From positions 1 to 31,608 of IMG/VR virus record IMGVR_UViG_3300034121_001039: a stretch of 31,608 nt of DNA; one strand, given 5' to 3'. A program made the translations under genes and the position numbers. The notes beneath the pieces are model-generated. The model worked only from the letters and a program-made list of their open reading frames with translations. It was not told the origin of the DNA and did not search any database. The DNA is from a virus. Shown in pieces: positions 1 through 7,458 of this stretch (position 1 is its first letter; every line of letters starts with the position of its first letter).

Positions 1-647
1 AAATAATCAGCGAAGCTGTTCTTCAAGTGAACGATATCTATAAGGTTAAAACTATGATCGATATTCCACAATCTTTAATCAATTCTTATGTTAAGAAAGT
101 TAAAGATACTACAGGAAAAAATCTTCGTCAGTTTTTCGGTGATGTTGACATCGCGGAAGAGATTGTAAAATACATAACTCTTAACAATACAGACGTTGAG
201 AAGATTCCTGGAAACGCTTTAATGGGCGGTGCACAAGGACAAGTTCAAGGACAGGGTCAAGGACAGGTTCAAGTTCAAACTGAAGGTGAGGCACAAACTC
301 AAGGACAGGAACAAGCTCAACCACAAGCTCAACCACAGGGTCAAGGTCAAGAACAAGCTCAACCACAAGGACAGGGTCAAGAACAAGCTCAACCACAAGC
401 ACAATCACAAGAAGGTGATTTTGAAGAGCCACAAGCTCAACCACAAGGACAAGGACAGGAACAAGCTCAACCACAGGCACAAGGACAAGCTCAAACTGGT
501 CAAGGACAAGCTCAAGGACAGGGTCAAGGACAAGCTCAAGGACAGGGTCAAGGACAAGGACAGGGACAACCACAAGGACAGGGTCAAGCTCAAGGACAAG
601 GACAGGGTCAAGAAGAAGATGAAGATGAAGAAGAACTTCCAGCTTAA
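1..647 (+). CDS. Q/G/A-repeat protein, 5' partial
   Basis: The frame is open to the left edge of the window, so the gene probably starts upstream; a GTG at 27 is the first usable start inside. About 65-70 visible residues are an ordinary, probably helical domain (IPQSLINSYVKKV, FFGDVDIAEEIVKYI). The rest, to about residue 195, is low complexity built from Gly-Gln, Ala-Gln and Pro-Gln dipeptides. An acidic tail (EEDEDEEELPA) ends it. I do not recognise the N-terminal domain. The long hydrophilic repeat suggests a flexible linker or surface tail rather than an enzyme. A terminator follows 25 nt after the stop. Long open frames on other strands and frames here are by-products of the repeat. Confidence 0.75.
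   Translation, partial: IISEAVLQVNDIYKVKTMIDIPQSLINSYVKKVKDTTGKNLRQFFGDVDIAEEIVKYITLNNTDVEKIPGNALMGGAQGQVQGQGQGQVQVQTEGEAQTQGQEQAQPQAQPQGQGQEQAQPQGQGQEQAQPQAQSQEGDFEEPQAQPQGQGQEQAQPQAQGQAQTGQGQAQGQGQGQAQGQGQGQGQGQPQGQGQAQGQGQGQEEDEDEEELPA
229..611 (+). repeat. Degenerate CAAGGACAGGGT-type codon repeat
   Basis: Tandem degenerate 6-12 bp units (CAAGGA, CAGGGT, CAAGCT, CCACAA) encode the Gln-rich half of the preceding gene. Units are in frame and imperfect, so length changes by multiples of three or six bases would keep the protein open. Confidence 0.9.
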
Positions 648-672
648 TCAAAAATACTAGTATCTAGAAATT

Positions 673-702
673 AAAAACCTATCAGAAATGATGGGTTTTT
701 TT
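673..702 (+). terminator. Rho-independent terminator
   Basis: Stem AACCTATCA / TGATGGGTT (one G-U pair) closes a GAAA tetraloop and is followed by a run of T. It lies between the Q-rich gene and the gene at 719. Confidence 0.85.
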
Positions 703-703
703 A

Positions 704-714
704 TTTAATATATA
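704..714 (+). promoter_or_regulatory. Late-type motif TTTAATATATA
   Basis: TTTAATATATA ends 4 nt before the ATG at 719. It recurs before many genes of this window on both strands. It resembles the T4 late -10 element TATAAATA in composition and position. Confidence 0.55.
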
Positions 715-718
715 AAAT

Positions 719-1366
719 ATGAAAAAAATCATTACATGGGAAGAGTTTAATGAATCTTATAATAAACCAAGAGTAGGTGGTAAAAAGAGATGGTCTGTTA
801 AATATAAAAAAACAATAGACTGTAATAATCCTAAAGGTTTTTCACAAAAACAATATTGTAAGAGAAAAAGAAAAGGTGGTAATTATAAGTCTGTTAAAGA
901 AAACTTTGGTCTATCTGACCAAGAAATAGAAAATAAGATAATGGAAGTATGGAAAGTAGATCCATATGAGTTTAAAGACTACATTACTTCATCTATGGAT
1001 CATGGTGACTTATATGGAAGTTGTAATTTGACTTTTGTTCTTTGGTATCCTTATCCAGATTCTAATGTCGAACCATGTGCCATATTTATGTTAGAAGATA
1101 ACGAATGGAAGAAAGGACCTTGGTATGACAATATGGATGCTATATTGAAAAGTGAAAGATATGAAGTTGGTATAGAAGCTTGGGTTCCGGATGTTGGTGG
1201 TAATCATGAAAAGATAGAGAAGTTTTACAACTACGCAAACAGAGTTCTACAGGAAGCGGATATACCATACATTGCATCTTATCCAGATGTTCGACACGAA
1301 GGAAAGATACTTTTAGAGTATGGCTATACCTGGGGTTATAAAACAAAATTCATTGGCGACGAATAA
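719..1366 (+). CDS. Hypothetical protein with capsid-targeting-like N-terminus
   Basis: A 215-residue protein. It begins MKKIITWEEFNES, with the spacing of the T4 internal-protein targeting peptide (MKTYQEFIAEA): basic start, W7-x-x-F10, then NE. Residues about 33-53 form a basic Cys motif (CNNPKGFSQKQYCKRKRKG) of a type I recall from other phage proteins and suspect of nucleic acid binding. The remainder, rich in Trp, Tyr and acidic residues, is not recognised. The late-type motif sits 4 nt upstream and there is no Shine-Dalgarno. Late expression plus the N-terminal tag suggests an internal virion protein; the function is unknown. Confidence 0.8.
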   Translation: MKKIITWEEFNESYNKPRVGGKKRWSVKYKKTIDCNNPKGFSQKQYCKRKRKGGNYKSVKENFGLSDQEIENKIMEVWKVDPYEFKDYITSSMDHGDLYGSCNLTFVLWYPYPDSNVEPCAIFMLEDNEWKKGPWYDNMDAILKSERYEVGIEAWVPDVGGNHEKIEKFYNYANRVLQEADIPYIASYPDVRHEGKILLEYGYTWGYKTKFIGDE

Positions 1367-1379
1367 ATCTAAATGAGAA

Positions 1380-1390
1380 AATAATATATA
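1380..1390 (+). promoter_or_regulatory. Late-type motif AATAATATATA
   Basis: The motif ends 4 nt before the ATG at 1395, the same spacing as at 704-714. Confidence 0.5.
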
Positions 1391-1394
1391 GTAA

Positions 1395-2045
1395 ATGAGA
1401 TACCTAAAAACGTTCGAAAGCCACAGCAGTAAAGACATTCTTATTGTTGTTGATGTTCAAAAATCATTCAAAAAATTCTTCAATGAGATTTATCTTCATG
1501 AGTTGAAAAAGTATTGTAATGAGTTCAGTAAGGTATATCAAATCTGGGACAACCACGTAGATGGAAAGAACGTCGATAAAGACTATCTATATGATGAAGA
1601 TCCTGAAATACCTGTTCATAAAGATCTTTATCACTTTCCTAACCAAACTGACTTGATTGAGAAAAGATACAACTATGACGTTGATGCAGACTTCTATAAA
1701 AAAGTTCTTACACCGGAAACCTATGAAGAAGTTAAGACTAAAGAAGATGCAAACGAATTGAAAAAGGGAGATTTCTTTCCTACAGAAGAAGGAACTCTTA
1801 TTATATATGTCGGAAATAACCACAAATGGTATCATATGCCAAAGAAACTTCACGAACTTTTTACAGAAGTTGCAGAGGCACAAAATATGAATGAAGGATT
1901 GAGTGAGGTTAAAGATGTGATTCTTGTAGGTGGTGCAGATGGAGAATGTCTTACAGATGTTGAAACTGCAGCAGAGGCAATGGGTGTAAAACTGAGACTT
2001 AATCACAAATATATCTATAGTGCTAGCCACTGTCCAATAAAATAA
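1395..2045 (+). CDS. Isochorismatase-like cysteine hydrolase
   Basis: A 216-residue protein of the isochorismatase/nicotinamidase superfamily. The first strand carries the catalytic Asp (ILIVVDVQKSF, D20). The C-terminal VGGADGECLTDVETAAEAMG carries the nucleophile Cys185 followed by the usual T-A-x-x-A-x-x-G helix. A central Lys near LIEKRY would complete the Asp-Lys-Cys triad. Family members hydrolyse amides or enol ethers such as nicotinamide, isochorismate or N-carbamoyl compounds; the substrate here cannot be read. The N-terminus MRYLKTFESHSS precedes the fold and weakly resembles the capsid-targeting tag, without a clear (L/I)NE. A late-type motif is directly upstream. The gene at 2055 follows after 9 nt, probably in the same transcript. 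Confidence 0.82.
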   Translation: MRYLKTFESHSSKDILIVVDVQKSFKKFFNEIYLHELKKYCNEFSKVYQIWDNHVDGKNVDKDYLYDEDPEIPVHKDLYHFPNQTDLIEKRYNYDVDADFYKKVLTPETYEEVKTKEDANELKKGDFFPTEEGTLIIYVGNNHKWYHMPKKLHELFTEVAEAQNMNEGLSEVKDVILVGGADGECLTDVETAAEAMGVKLRLNHKYIYSASHCPIK

Positions 2046-2054
2046 GATTTATAT

Positions 2055-2435
2055 ATGAGACTTATATTAGAGTTTGATAAATATAGTGTTATTGAAGATG
2101 TTGTTGCTGAGATGTCTAAGATATTTCCTCATGTGAAAATGAAAGGAAGTGTTCTATATGCTTCTTCTATTTTAGACAAAGGTGGAAATCCTCTTGTGAG
2201 AATAGACTCAAAACAACCATTGATGGCACTTTTGATTCAATTTATTGGTGATCATATTGTTATAAAATCATTTGTAAACTCTGTAAGAGAACCTAACTTC
2301 TCAAAAAGATTTATGGATGGTCTTTCAAATGTTTTAGAACCAAAATATACCATAGTAGTTGATCAAGATGTGAGTCAAGGATATTGGGACCATATAATCG
2401 AAAAGTATCCTCAATTTAATTGGATTAAAAAATAG
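2055..2435 (+). CDS. Hypothetical protein
   Basis: A 126-residue protein of unknown family. Upstream TTTATAT abuts the ATG, so a separate start of transcription is possible. The N-terminus MRLILEFDKYSVIED has an F-x-x-Y spacing like the targeting tags of neighbours, but it could equally be the first beta strand of the fold. The C-terminus GYWDHIIEKYPQFNWIKK is aromatic. It sits between the isochorismatase-like gene and a small basic protein, 9 nt after each boundary. Confidence 0.7.
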   Translation: MRLILEFDKYSVIEDVVAEMSKIFPHVKMKGSVLYASSILDKGGNPLVRIDSKQPLMALLIQFIGDHIVIKSFVNSVREPNFSKRFMDGLSNVLEPKYTIVVDQDVSQGYWDHIIEKYPQFNWIKK

Positions 2436-2444
2436 TTTCATTTC

Positions 2445-2651
2445 ATGCCAGCAAAGTCAAAACAACAATTCAAATATGTTTACGCAATGCGTAATAAATA
2501 TGGTTCTAAGAAAAAGGCTCCTAAAAACATGAAGTGGGTATTCAACAAAGAATGGACTGATGTGAGTTTTAAAGATTTACCCAAGAAAATAAAGGAAAAG
2601 TGTATATATGATTATGTAAACTTTTTGAATGAAGTGTATTTCAAATACTAA
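2445..2651 (+). CDS. Small basic protein, MPAKSK type
   Basis: A 68-residue basic protein beginning MPAKSKQQFKYVYAM. This resembles the N-terminus of small phage and bacterial proteins that start MPAKSKAQQR (DUF3008-like), though the rest differs, so the link is weak. About a quarter of the residues are Lys. It starts 9 nt after the previous stop. Its stop codon overlaps the stop of the convergent gp25-like gene. Confidence 0.65.
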   Translation: MPAKSKQQFKYVYAMRNKYGSKKKAPKNMKWVFNKEWTDVSFKDLPKKIKEKCIYDYVNFLNEVYFKY

Positions 2652-3025
2652 CCAACCACCAAATATACATCTAAGTCTCTTATCTGGAAAAATACTTCCA
2701 TGTATTCTTGATATCTTTCTGGATCTTCAAAAAATGATACAGTTAATGTATATTCTATTCCGTTTATTTCTGGAATATAGCTACCAATCTGTTGTTTAAG
2801 ATCACTTTCTATACTATCCGAAGAAAGTCTCGTCTGGTGAAGATAGAAAGGAAGGTCTCCTCCGAATTCAGTATCAAAAAAAACCTCACCTTTGTTCGTA
2901 AATAGAATCATCTCCCATTTTTGAACGATTACTCTTATTACATCGTCTTCTATGAGATCTAATGCTCTGAATCTTGGATGTCCAGGATATCCTAAATAAA
3001 AGTCTGTGAAATTAAAGTTCGCCAT
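2648..3025 (-). CDS. 25: Baseplate wedge protein, gp25/W family
   Basis: A 125-residue protein matching the GPW/gp25 family, the lysozyme-like wedge protein of contractile tail baseplates. The signature runs from about residue 30: VIVQKWEMILFTNKGEVFF, then an acidic-Gly-Gly-x-L step (TEFGGDLPFYL), followed by alternating helices and a C-terminal strand pair. T4 gp25 is similar in size. It acts in baseplate wedge assembly and sheath nucleation. A late-type motif lies 3 nt before the start on this strand, fitting late structural expression. It is encoded next to gp44, with about 28 nt between the two genes. Confidence 0.85.
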   Translation of the reverse strand: MANFNFTDFYLGYPGHPRFRALDLIEDDVIRVIVQKWEMILFTNKGEVFFDTEFGGDLPFYLHQTRLSSDSIESDLKQQIGSYIPEINGIEYTLTVSFFEDPERYQEYMEVFFQIRDLDVYLVVG

Positions 3026-3028
3026 GAG

Positions 3029-3040
3029 TTATATATTAAC
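3029..3040 (-). promoter_or_regulatory. Late-type motif GTTAATATATAA
   Basis: On the minus strand GTTAATATATAA ends 3 nt before the gp25 ATG. Confidence 0.55.
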
Positions 3041-3053
3041 TTTGGCATATCCT

Positions 3054-4013
3054 TTATTTTAAAATATCTCTAAACTTCCCTATTATCGTCATACCTAATA
3101 CAATCGGATCTGTGTTTGTTTCCAGCTTACTTGTATAGTCTGCTATGACATAGTTACATTCAAACAGTTTATCGATATTTTTACCATTTTCAATAGACCA
3201 GTCTATGAATGGCTTACCTAATAACTTAATCATTGAATCAATCTTCTCTGCACCAAAGTTTGACATAAGAAAATGATAAACACTTTCATAGTTTCCACTT
3301 TCATAGATAAAGTTGTACAAATCTTTTTTTACTTTATTGGATACGTTACTTACTCCATTGTTTATATCTCCTGTCTCTAAAAAATCCTGTACTTCTACAA
3401 GAATACCTCTAAAGTCTGGGAACTTTTTGTTTATTATAGAAACTAAATTTTCTTTAGATATTTCTCGTTCTTCTTTTGGTAAAATAGTGTCTTGTATTCT
3501 TTTGTACAACTCCATTTTTAGATGTTTTTCTTCTTCCACATCTATACAATCAAAGTTTACAGTCTTTATTCTAGACTTTAATCCGTCTGAAATTTTGTTG
3601 ATGTGATTCGTCGTGATTATAAATCTTACACTATTGTTATATTTTTCTATGAATGCTTTGAATGCGTCTTGGAATTGTGCAGAAACTCTTTCAAACTCAT
3701 CTAAAAAAACATATTTTATATCGGAACTTGACTCAAACATTGGAGTGAACTTACAGAAATTCTGTATTTCTTCTCTAAGAACATCTATAGAAGTATCTAA
3801 AGAACAGTTAAGTTCTAAGTATGGTGTTTCTTTTGTATATTTTCCAACAAGTATTCTTGCCAAACTGGTTTTCCCAGTTCCATAGTGACCATAGAAAATA
3901 TAATGTTGGTTGATACCGTTTTCGAATTGTTTCTTTATTCGTGGAAGAAGTATGATGTCTTCTAGACGTTTTGGTCTCCATTTCTCCCAAAGCAATAAGT
4001 TTTTAACTGACAT
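3054..4013 (-). CDS. 44: Sliding clamp loader ATPase, gp44-like
   Basis: A 319-residue AAA+ ATPase, the same length as T4 gp44. In order: an N-terminal WEKWRPKRLEDI typical of clamp loaders, Walker A GHYGTGKTS (residues 42-50), Walker B YVFLDEF, sensor 1 IITTNH, and the arginine finger in KSRI. The C-terminal collar follows. It would load the gp45-type ring on primed DNA with a gp62 partner; neither gp45 nor gp62 is in the window. The upstream element GACAATATATCA is shared with the RNase R gene and differs from the late motif, which fits earlier expression of a replication gene. Confidence 0.95.
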   Translation of the reverse strand: MSVKNLLLWEKWRPKRLEDIILLPRIKKQFENGINQHYIFYGHYGTGKTSLARILVGKYTKETPYLELNCSLDTSIDVLREEIQNFCKFTPMFESSSDIKYVFLDEFERVSAQFQDAFKAFIEKYNNSVRFIITTNHINKISDGLKSRIKTVNFDCIDVEEEKHLKMELYKRIQDTILPKEEREISKENLVSIINKKFPDFRGILVEVQDFLETGDINNGVSNVSNKVKKDLYNFIYESGNYESVYHFLMSNFGAEKIDSMIKLLGKPFIDWSIENGKNIDKLFECNYVIADYTSKLETNTDPIVLGMTIIGKFRDILK

Positions 4014-4032
4014 ATTAAAGTTTTTTTACACA

Positions 4033-4044
4033 TGATATATTGTC
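4033..4044 (-). promoter_or_regulatory. GACAATATATCA motif upstream of gp44
   Basis: The same 12-mer GACAATATATCA occurs on the minus strand about 20 nt before the gp44 ATG and about 17 nt before the RNase R ATG (16052-16063). Its distance from the ATG is longer than that of most late-type motifs. Confidence 0.4.
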
Positions 4045-4062
4045 GGGTAGAAAGAAAGTTTA

Positions 4063-4073
4063 TTTAATATATA
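4063..4073 (+). promoter_or_regulatory. Late-type motif TTTAATATATA
   Basis: The motif ends 5 nt before the ATG at 4079. It supports that ATG over the upstream TTG at 4040. Confidence 0.55.
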
Positions 4074-4078
4074 TTGAT

Positions 4079-5227
4079 ATGATTGGAGATAGTTTTAATT
4101 TCGAAGATGTCTTTTTTAGAGACCTTACCGTCTGCGTATTAGATACGCTTGAGGGACAAATAAAGTGGACAAATCGATTCACATCAGGTGATGTGTTTGT
4201 TCAGGTTCCTATATACTACTCTCTTACAGGAGATGAAAGGTTCTTATTGGACTCATTTTCAGATGATATTGTTTCCGAAAACAGGTTCATTGAGTTAAAT
4301 ACTGATTTGATACCAAGAGGTCATCTTACTATGACAAGCTTTAATATAAAGTCTGACGAATTTGCCAATCCAAATGTTTGGCTTAGAATGGTTGTTGAGA
4401 ATGATTTTGAAATAAGAAAGGTTCTTGGAAAAGTTAGAGCTATTCCAATAACGGTCAACTACGACTTAGAAATCACACTATCAAGTGAGATTGATACATT
4501 CAAATGTAGTCAAGCTATATTAGATACTCTTTGGATTTATAAGTTTATGTACTTCGAGCACAACTTCATGAACATAGATGCTGTTCTTGTTATGCCAGAT
4601 TCCAACACAATAGAGATGAGTAGAGATAAGAACTTGACGAGTGATAACAATATCAAATTGAAATGTTCCTTTACCGTTGAGACTTACTATCCGGCTTTTA
4701 GAAGAGATAGAGTAACATCTACTGGATATCCAAGAGAATATGGATCTGGTATGAAAGATGGTAATGGTTTTGCACTTACGGGTGGAGTATCTGACTATTT
4801 TGAACAACCGAGTCAGGGTGGAACTATAAATACGGGTAGTGTAAATACAAATGAAACTGTTGGTGTTGATCCAAATTCACCAAATGGTGGAGGTGGTGCT
4901 TCAAGACCGGTCTTTCCATCCACAGGACCTGCAGGAACTACTACAGGACCTAATACCGGACCTAATGGTAAACCATGGATAAATGGACCATTTAATCCAA
5001 ACAATCCATTACCTGGATATGGTCAGACTGGTACTTTTAACAATACTGGAGGTAGCACGAACCCTTCGGATCCTTACGGAACTTTTGGTCAAGACGGATA
5101 TGCAATAGAGCCAAAAAGAACAAGATGGTTCAATAATATACTTAGATCTAGAGAGAGAGCGGGTGGTAGTTCGACTGATCCAGTAACCGGACAACAGAAT
5201 GTAACACCTCGTACGCCAAATCAATAA
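4079..5227 (+). CDS. Putative virion structural protein with Pro/Gly/Asn-rich tail
   Basis: 382 residues from the ATG at 4079. An in-frame TTG at 4040 would add 13 residues, but the late-type motif ending 5 nt before 4079 favours the ATG. Residues 1 to about 215 form a folded beta-rich domain (IYKFMYFEHNFMNIDAVLV, then SFTVETYYPAFRR). The last about 165 residues are low complexity, rich in Gly, Pro, Asn and Thr (for example FNPNNPLPGYGQTG), like an extended virion tail. I do not recognise the family. Late motif, divergent placement from gp44 and the tail composition suggest a neck, tail or head structural component. Confidence 0.7.
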   Translation: MIGDSFNFEDVFFRDLTVCVLDTLEGQIKWTNRFTSGDVFVQVPIYYSLTGDERFLLDSFSDDIVSENRFIELNTDLIPRGHLTMTSFNIKSDEFANPNVWLRMVVENDFEIRKVLGKVRAIPITVNYDLEITLSSEIDTFKCSQAILDTLWIYKFMYFEHNFMNIDAVLVMPDSNTIEMSRDKNLTSDNNIKLKCSFTVETYYPAFRRDRVTSTGYPREYGSGMKDGNGFALTGGVSDYFEQPSQGGTINTGSVNTNETVGVDPNSPNGGGGASRPVFPSTGPAGTTTGPNTGPNGKPWINGPFNPNNPLPGYGQTGTFNNTGGSTNPSDPYGTFGQDGYAIEPKRTRWFNNILRSRERAGGSSTDPVTGQQNVTPRTPNQ

Positions 5228-5252
5228 AAATAGAAAAAAATGGCTTTTTGTA

Positions 5253-5265
5253 GTTAATATATACT
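5253..5265 (+). promoter_or_regulatory. Late-type motif GTTAATATATACT
   Basis: The motif ends 27 nt before the ATG at 5293, leaving an A-rich leader. This longer spacing is shared with portal, scaffold and capsid genes. Confidence 0.5.
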
Positions 5266-5292
5266 CTATACATAAAAAAAATATCAAAAAAT

Positions 5293-6576
5293 ATGAAGAA
5301 TCTTAAACTTGAATTGTTTAACTTTAAAAAGAATCTTTCTCTAGAACAAGATGAGATTTCTACGATAGTTGAGGGACACATGAATGCTTGTAATGAAGCT
5401 TCTGAAAAATCCATCGTAATTTCGTTAAACGAAAGACTTAAACCTTATACTTACGATAAAAGCGTTAAATCTCTTTTAGAGGGATTGAATGATGACATGA
5501 AGAACTTTGAGTTACTTTATGAGTTGAAAAACCTTTATAATGTTCTTAATACTAAAAATAGTGGTGAACTTTATAGACAACCTATCAACGTACTTTTACA
5601 AACTATCAACCTTGAGACTGATCAAGACAGAATGTCTAAAGTTTTGAACGAACTTGCTATTTATGACTGGGTTCCTGAAATCAAATTATTCGTACATAAC
5701 TTAACAAAATCACCTGAGCAAAGAACAAACTTATTAAGTGGTGGTAAAGGTGAATCTATCTTTACAATCGTTGAGTCTGTTGAAGATGGACACATTGCTT
5801 TGGTTAGAGATTCTTGGTTTCTTTTAAGTGAAAACGTAATCGAAAAAACATTGGTTGAAAACCACGTTAAAGACGAAGAGTCTTTAAAATCATTGAGAAT
5901 GTTAGAAACTGCAATGAAATATGCTTCTGTAACAGAAGATAGAGTTAACTTCAGAATTTCTGAATATTTAACAATCGGATTATCTGTTGCTAAAAAAGGT
6001 AAAGTATTCATCAATGATGATGAAATGAATGACGAAACTACATTAGAAAGTTTATTTAACTCTCCAATCGTTCCAATCGTTAACAAAAACTTTTATCCAA
6101 TCTTACTTGAGGTTTCTAAAAACTTAGATAAGTTTGTTGAGTTAGACGTAGTTAAAAGAGTAAACAACTTGATTAATCCATTTTTAGAGTGTTTTGCATT
6201 CAACTATAAAAAAGCTACTTTCTTATACAGATGTGACGAAAGATATGGTAACTCATTCTTCAAATACGAATCTGCTTTAGAGTTAGTAAACGAGGTAAGA
6301 AACGAGCTTAACTATGACTTGACTTACTTCTTCGAAAATAAATTAGGAAAAGAATTAGTTGTTAAAAGAAAGTTAGAAGACAAAGAAAGAGAAATCACAC
6401 TTAAATTAGAAGACGTTAGTTTCAACATTGAAAAACTTAAAGGATCTATGAAGATGATTGGAGAATCTGAAGTATTGACAACGGCACTTAAAAACTTAGA
6501 AAAAAGAAAAACGGTTTTAGACGCAGAATTATATGGTGTTAAAGAAGTACAGTATAAAGAAAGATTAAGATCTTAA
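5293..6576 (+). CDS. Putative abundant virion protein, unknown family
   Basis: A 427-residue acidic protein, mostly helical in appearance, with a charged coiled-coil-like C-terminus (about residues 350-415, KLEDKEREITLKLEDVSFNI). No enzymatic motif is visible. Its regular codon choice (TTA, AAC, GTT, ATC) resembles the capsid and scaffold genes more than the small genes. It also has a late-type motif at 27 nt with an A-rich leader, the arrangement seen at the major head genes. I therefore infer a high-copy structural protein. The start MKNLKLELFNFKKNL resembles a targeting tag only loosely. A strong terminator follows. Confidence 0.7.
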   Translation: MKNLKLELFNFKKNLSLEQDEISTIVEGHMNACNEASEKSIVISLNERLKPYTYDKSVKSLLEGLNDDMKNFELLYELKNLYNVLNTKNSGELYRQPINVLLQTINLETDQDRMSKVLNELAIYDWVPEIKLFVHNLTKSPEQRTNLLSGGKGESIFTIVESVEDGHIALVRDSWFLLSENVIEKTLVENHVKDEESLKSLRMLETAMKYASVTEDRVNFRISEYLTIGLSVAKKGKVFINDDEMNDETTLESLFNSPIVPIVNKNFYPILLEVSKNLDKFVELDVVKRVNNLINPFLECFAFNYKKATFLYRCDERYGNSFFKYESALELVNEVRNELNYDLTYFFENKLGKELVVKRKLEDKEREITLKLEDVSFNIEKLKGSMKMIGESEVLTTALKNLEKRKTVLDAELYGVKEVQYKERLRS

Positions 6577-6598
6577 TATTTATTTATTGATAATTTTT

Positions 6599-6624
6599 AA
6601 AAATCCCCTTTATGGGGATTTTTT
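6599..6624 (+). terminator. Rho-independent terminator
   Basis: Stem AAAATCCCC / GGGGATTTT around TTTAT, then a T run, 22 nt after the stop of the 427-residue gene. Confidence 0.9.
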
Positions 6625-6708
6625 GTTTTATAAACTTTTTCATGTTCGATGTCTATAACATGAAAGCATGAAAATCCTTTATGGATACCAAAAAATAAAT
6701 GCTTATTA

Positions 6709-7074
6709 ATGTACTTAAATAATAGAGAACTTTACATAGAATTAGTAGTCAGCAAAGCACAGGGAAGACTTACAAGGCCCGCTCAAAAAATGCTAGAGCT
6801 TTTAGCAAAGAAAACAATCAAAAAAATGAGATATTGGTCGAATGACGACAAGATGGACTGTTACCAAAGTGGACTTCTATATGTATTTCAAAACTGGTAT
6901 AACTTCAACGAAGAGAAATCAGTAAATGCCTTCGCTTATTTCACCGAAATCTTTAAAAGGGGAATAGCCAAAGGATATAACGATCTTTATAAAAAGAAAG
7001 GTGACAACGAACATCAAATAAGACTTATTTCCATAGAAGGATCTAATGACGGAATGGGTCTACACTCTTTATAG
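6709..7074 (+). CDS. 55: Late-transcription sigma factor, gp55-like
   Basis: A 121-residue protein matching T4 gp55, the small sigma-like factor that directs host RNA polymerase to late promoters. The recognisable core is YWSNDDKMDCYQSGLLYVF, then NWYNF and SVNAFAYFTEIFKRGI, equivalent to sigma region 2 in gp55 homologues. T4 gp55 is longer (185 residues), so this form is short, and I do not see an obvious C-terminal clamp-binding hydrophobic motif. It would read the TTTAATATATA-type elements. A small open frame begins on the base after its stop codon (TAG then ATG), suggesting coupling. Confidence 0.85.
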   Translation: MYLNNRELYIELVVSKAQGRLTRPAQKMLELLAKKTIKKMRYWSNDDKMDCYQSGLLYVFQNWYNFNEEKSVNAFAYFTEIFKRGIAKGYNDLYKKKGDNEHQIRLISIEGSNDGMGLHSL

Positions 7075-7224
7075 ATGATATCAACAACAAAAATATTTAC
7101 ATACGACATAGTCGCCGCTCCTAGTTTTGGAATGGCTACTATGTCTTTTAATATGACTATAAATCCTTCGAGGAGAACTCTTAGAAGAAGCAAGATCAAG
7201 AAGGTATTTCTACAATCTTTATAG
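7075..7224 (+). CDS. Possible small protein coupled to gp55
   Basis: A 49-codon frame starts immediately after the gp55 stop (TAGATG) and runs MISTTKIFTYDIVAAPSFGM to KKVFLQSL. It is basic at the C-terminus (RRTLRRSKIKK). Its last 29 bases overlap the 3' end of the convergent gene. The exact abutment suggests translational coupling. It could also be a chance frame. Confidence 0.4.
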   Translation: MISTTKIFTYDIVAAPSFGMATMSFNMTINPSRRTLRRSKIKKVFLQSL

Positions 7225-7396
7225 TTATCTCTATCTCTACATTCTTATCTTTGAATTCTGCTAATTTTGCGTCAACAAAATCTGATGGATTGTGAAGGCT
7301 CACATGATTTTTCTTAATACGGGTTTCAATACCAAAATTGTCTTTTGCTTCAAATACTCGTCCTTGGTATTTTTCTGTGTTGCTTGATGAAATCAT
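7196..7396 (-). CDS. Hypothetical small protein
   Basis: 66 residues from the ATG at 7396 (MISSSNTEKYQGRVFEAKDN). An upstream in-frame ATG at 7441 would add 15 residues but would run into the divergent cyclase promoter region. Alternating hydrophobic stretches (KNVEIEITIKIVEI) suggest a small beta-rich fold. No family recognised. The 3' end overlaps the small frame after gp55. Confidence 0.55.
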   Translation of the reverse strand: MISSSNTEKYQGRVFEAKDNFGIETRIKKNHVSLHNPSDFVDAKLAEFKDKNVEIEITIKIVEIPS

Positions 7397-7444
7397 AATA
7401 TCTATTTTTATGCTAATATATGTATTATTTATTACATCCACAAA

Positions 7445-7455
7445 TTTATATATAC
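7445..7455 (+). promoter_or_regulatory. Late-type motif TTTATATATAC
   Basis: The motif ends 3 nt before the ATG at 7459 and fixes that ATG as the likely start of the cyclase. Confidence 0.5.
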
Positions 7456-7458
7456 TAT

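Noticed and set aside
181-660. Several long open frames on other frames and the minus strand in the Q-rich gene
   Set aside because: They are Leu/Val- or Lys/Asp-rich mirrors of the CAAGGA-type repeat, which contains few stops in any frame; none has a normal composition.
3313-3885. Plus-strand frames inside the gp44 gene
   Set aside because: They are shadows of the conserved ATPase and have no upstream signals.
4040-4078. TTG start at 4040 for the 4079 gene
   Set aside because: It would place the late-type motif inside the coding sequence; the ATG at 4079 has the motif at the spacing seen elsewhere.
5293-5340. MKNLKLELFNFKKNL as a capsid-targeting tag
   Set aside because: The aromatic spacing is present but weak, there is no NE or EA at the end, and the gene has the long-leader arrangement of the structural class.
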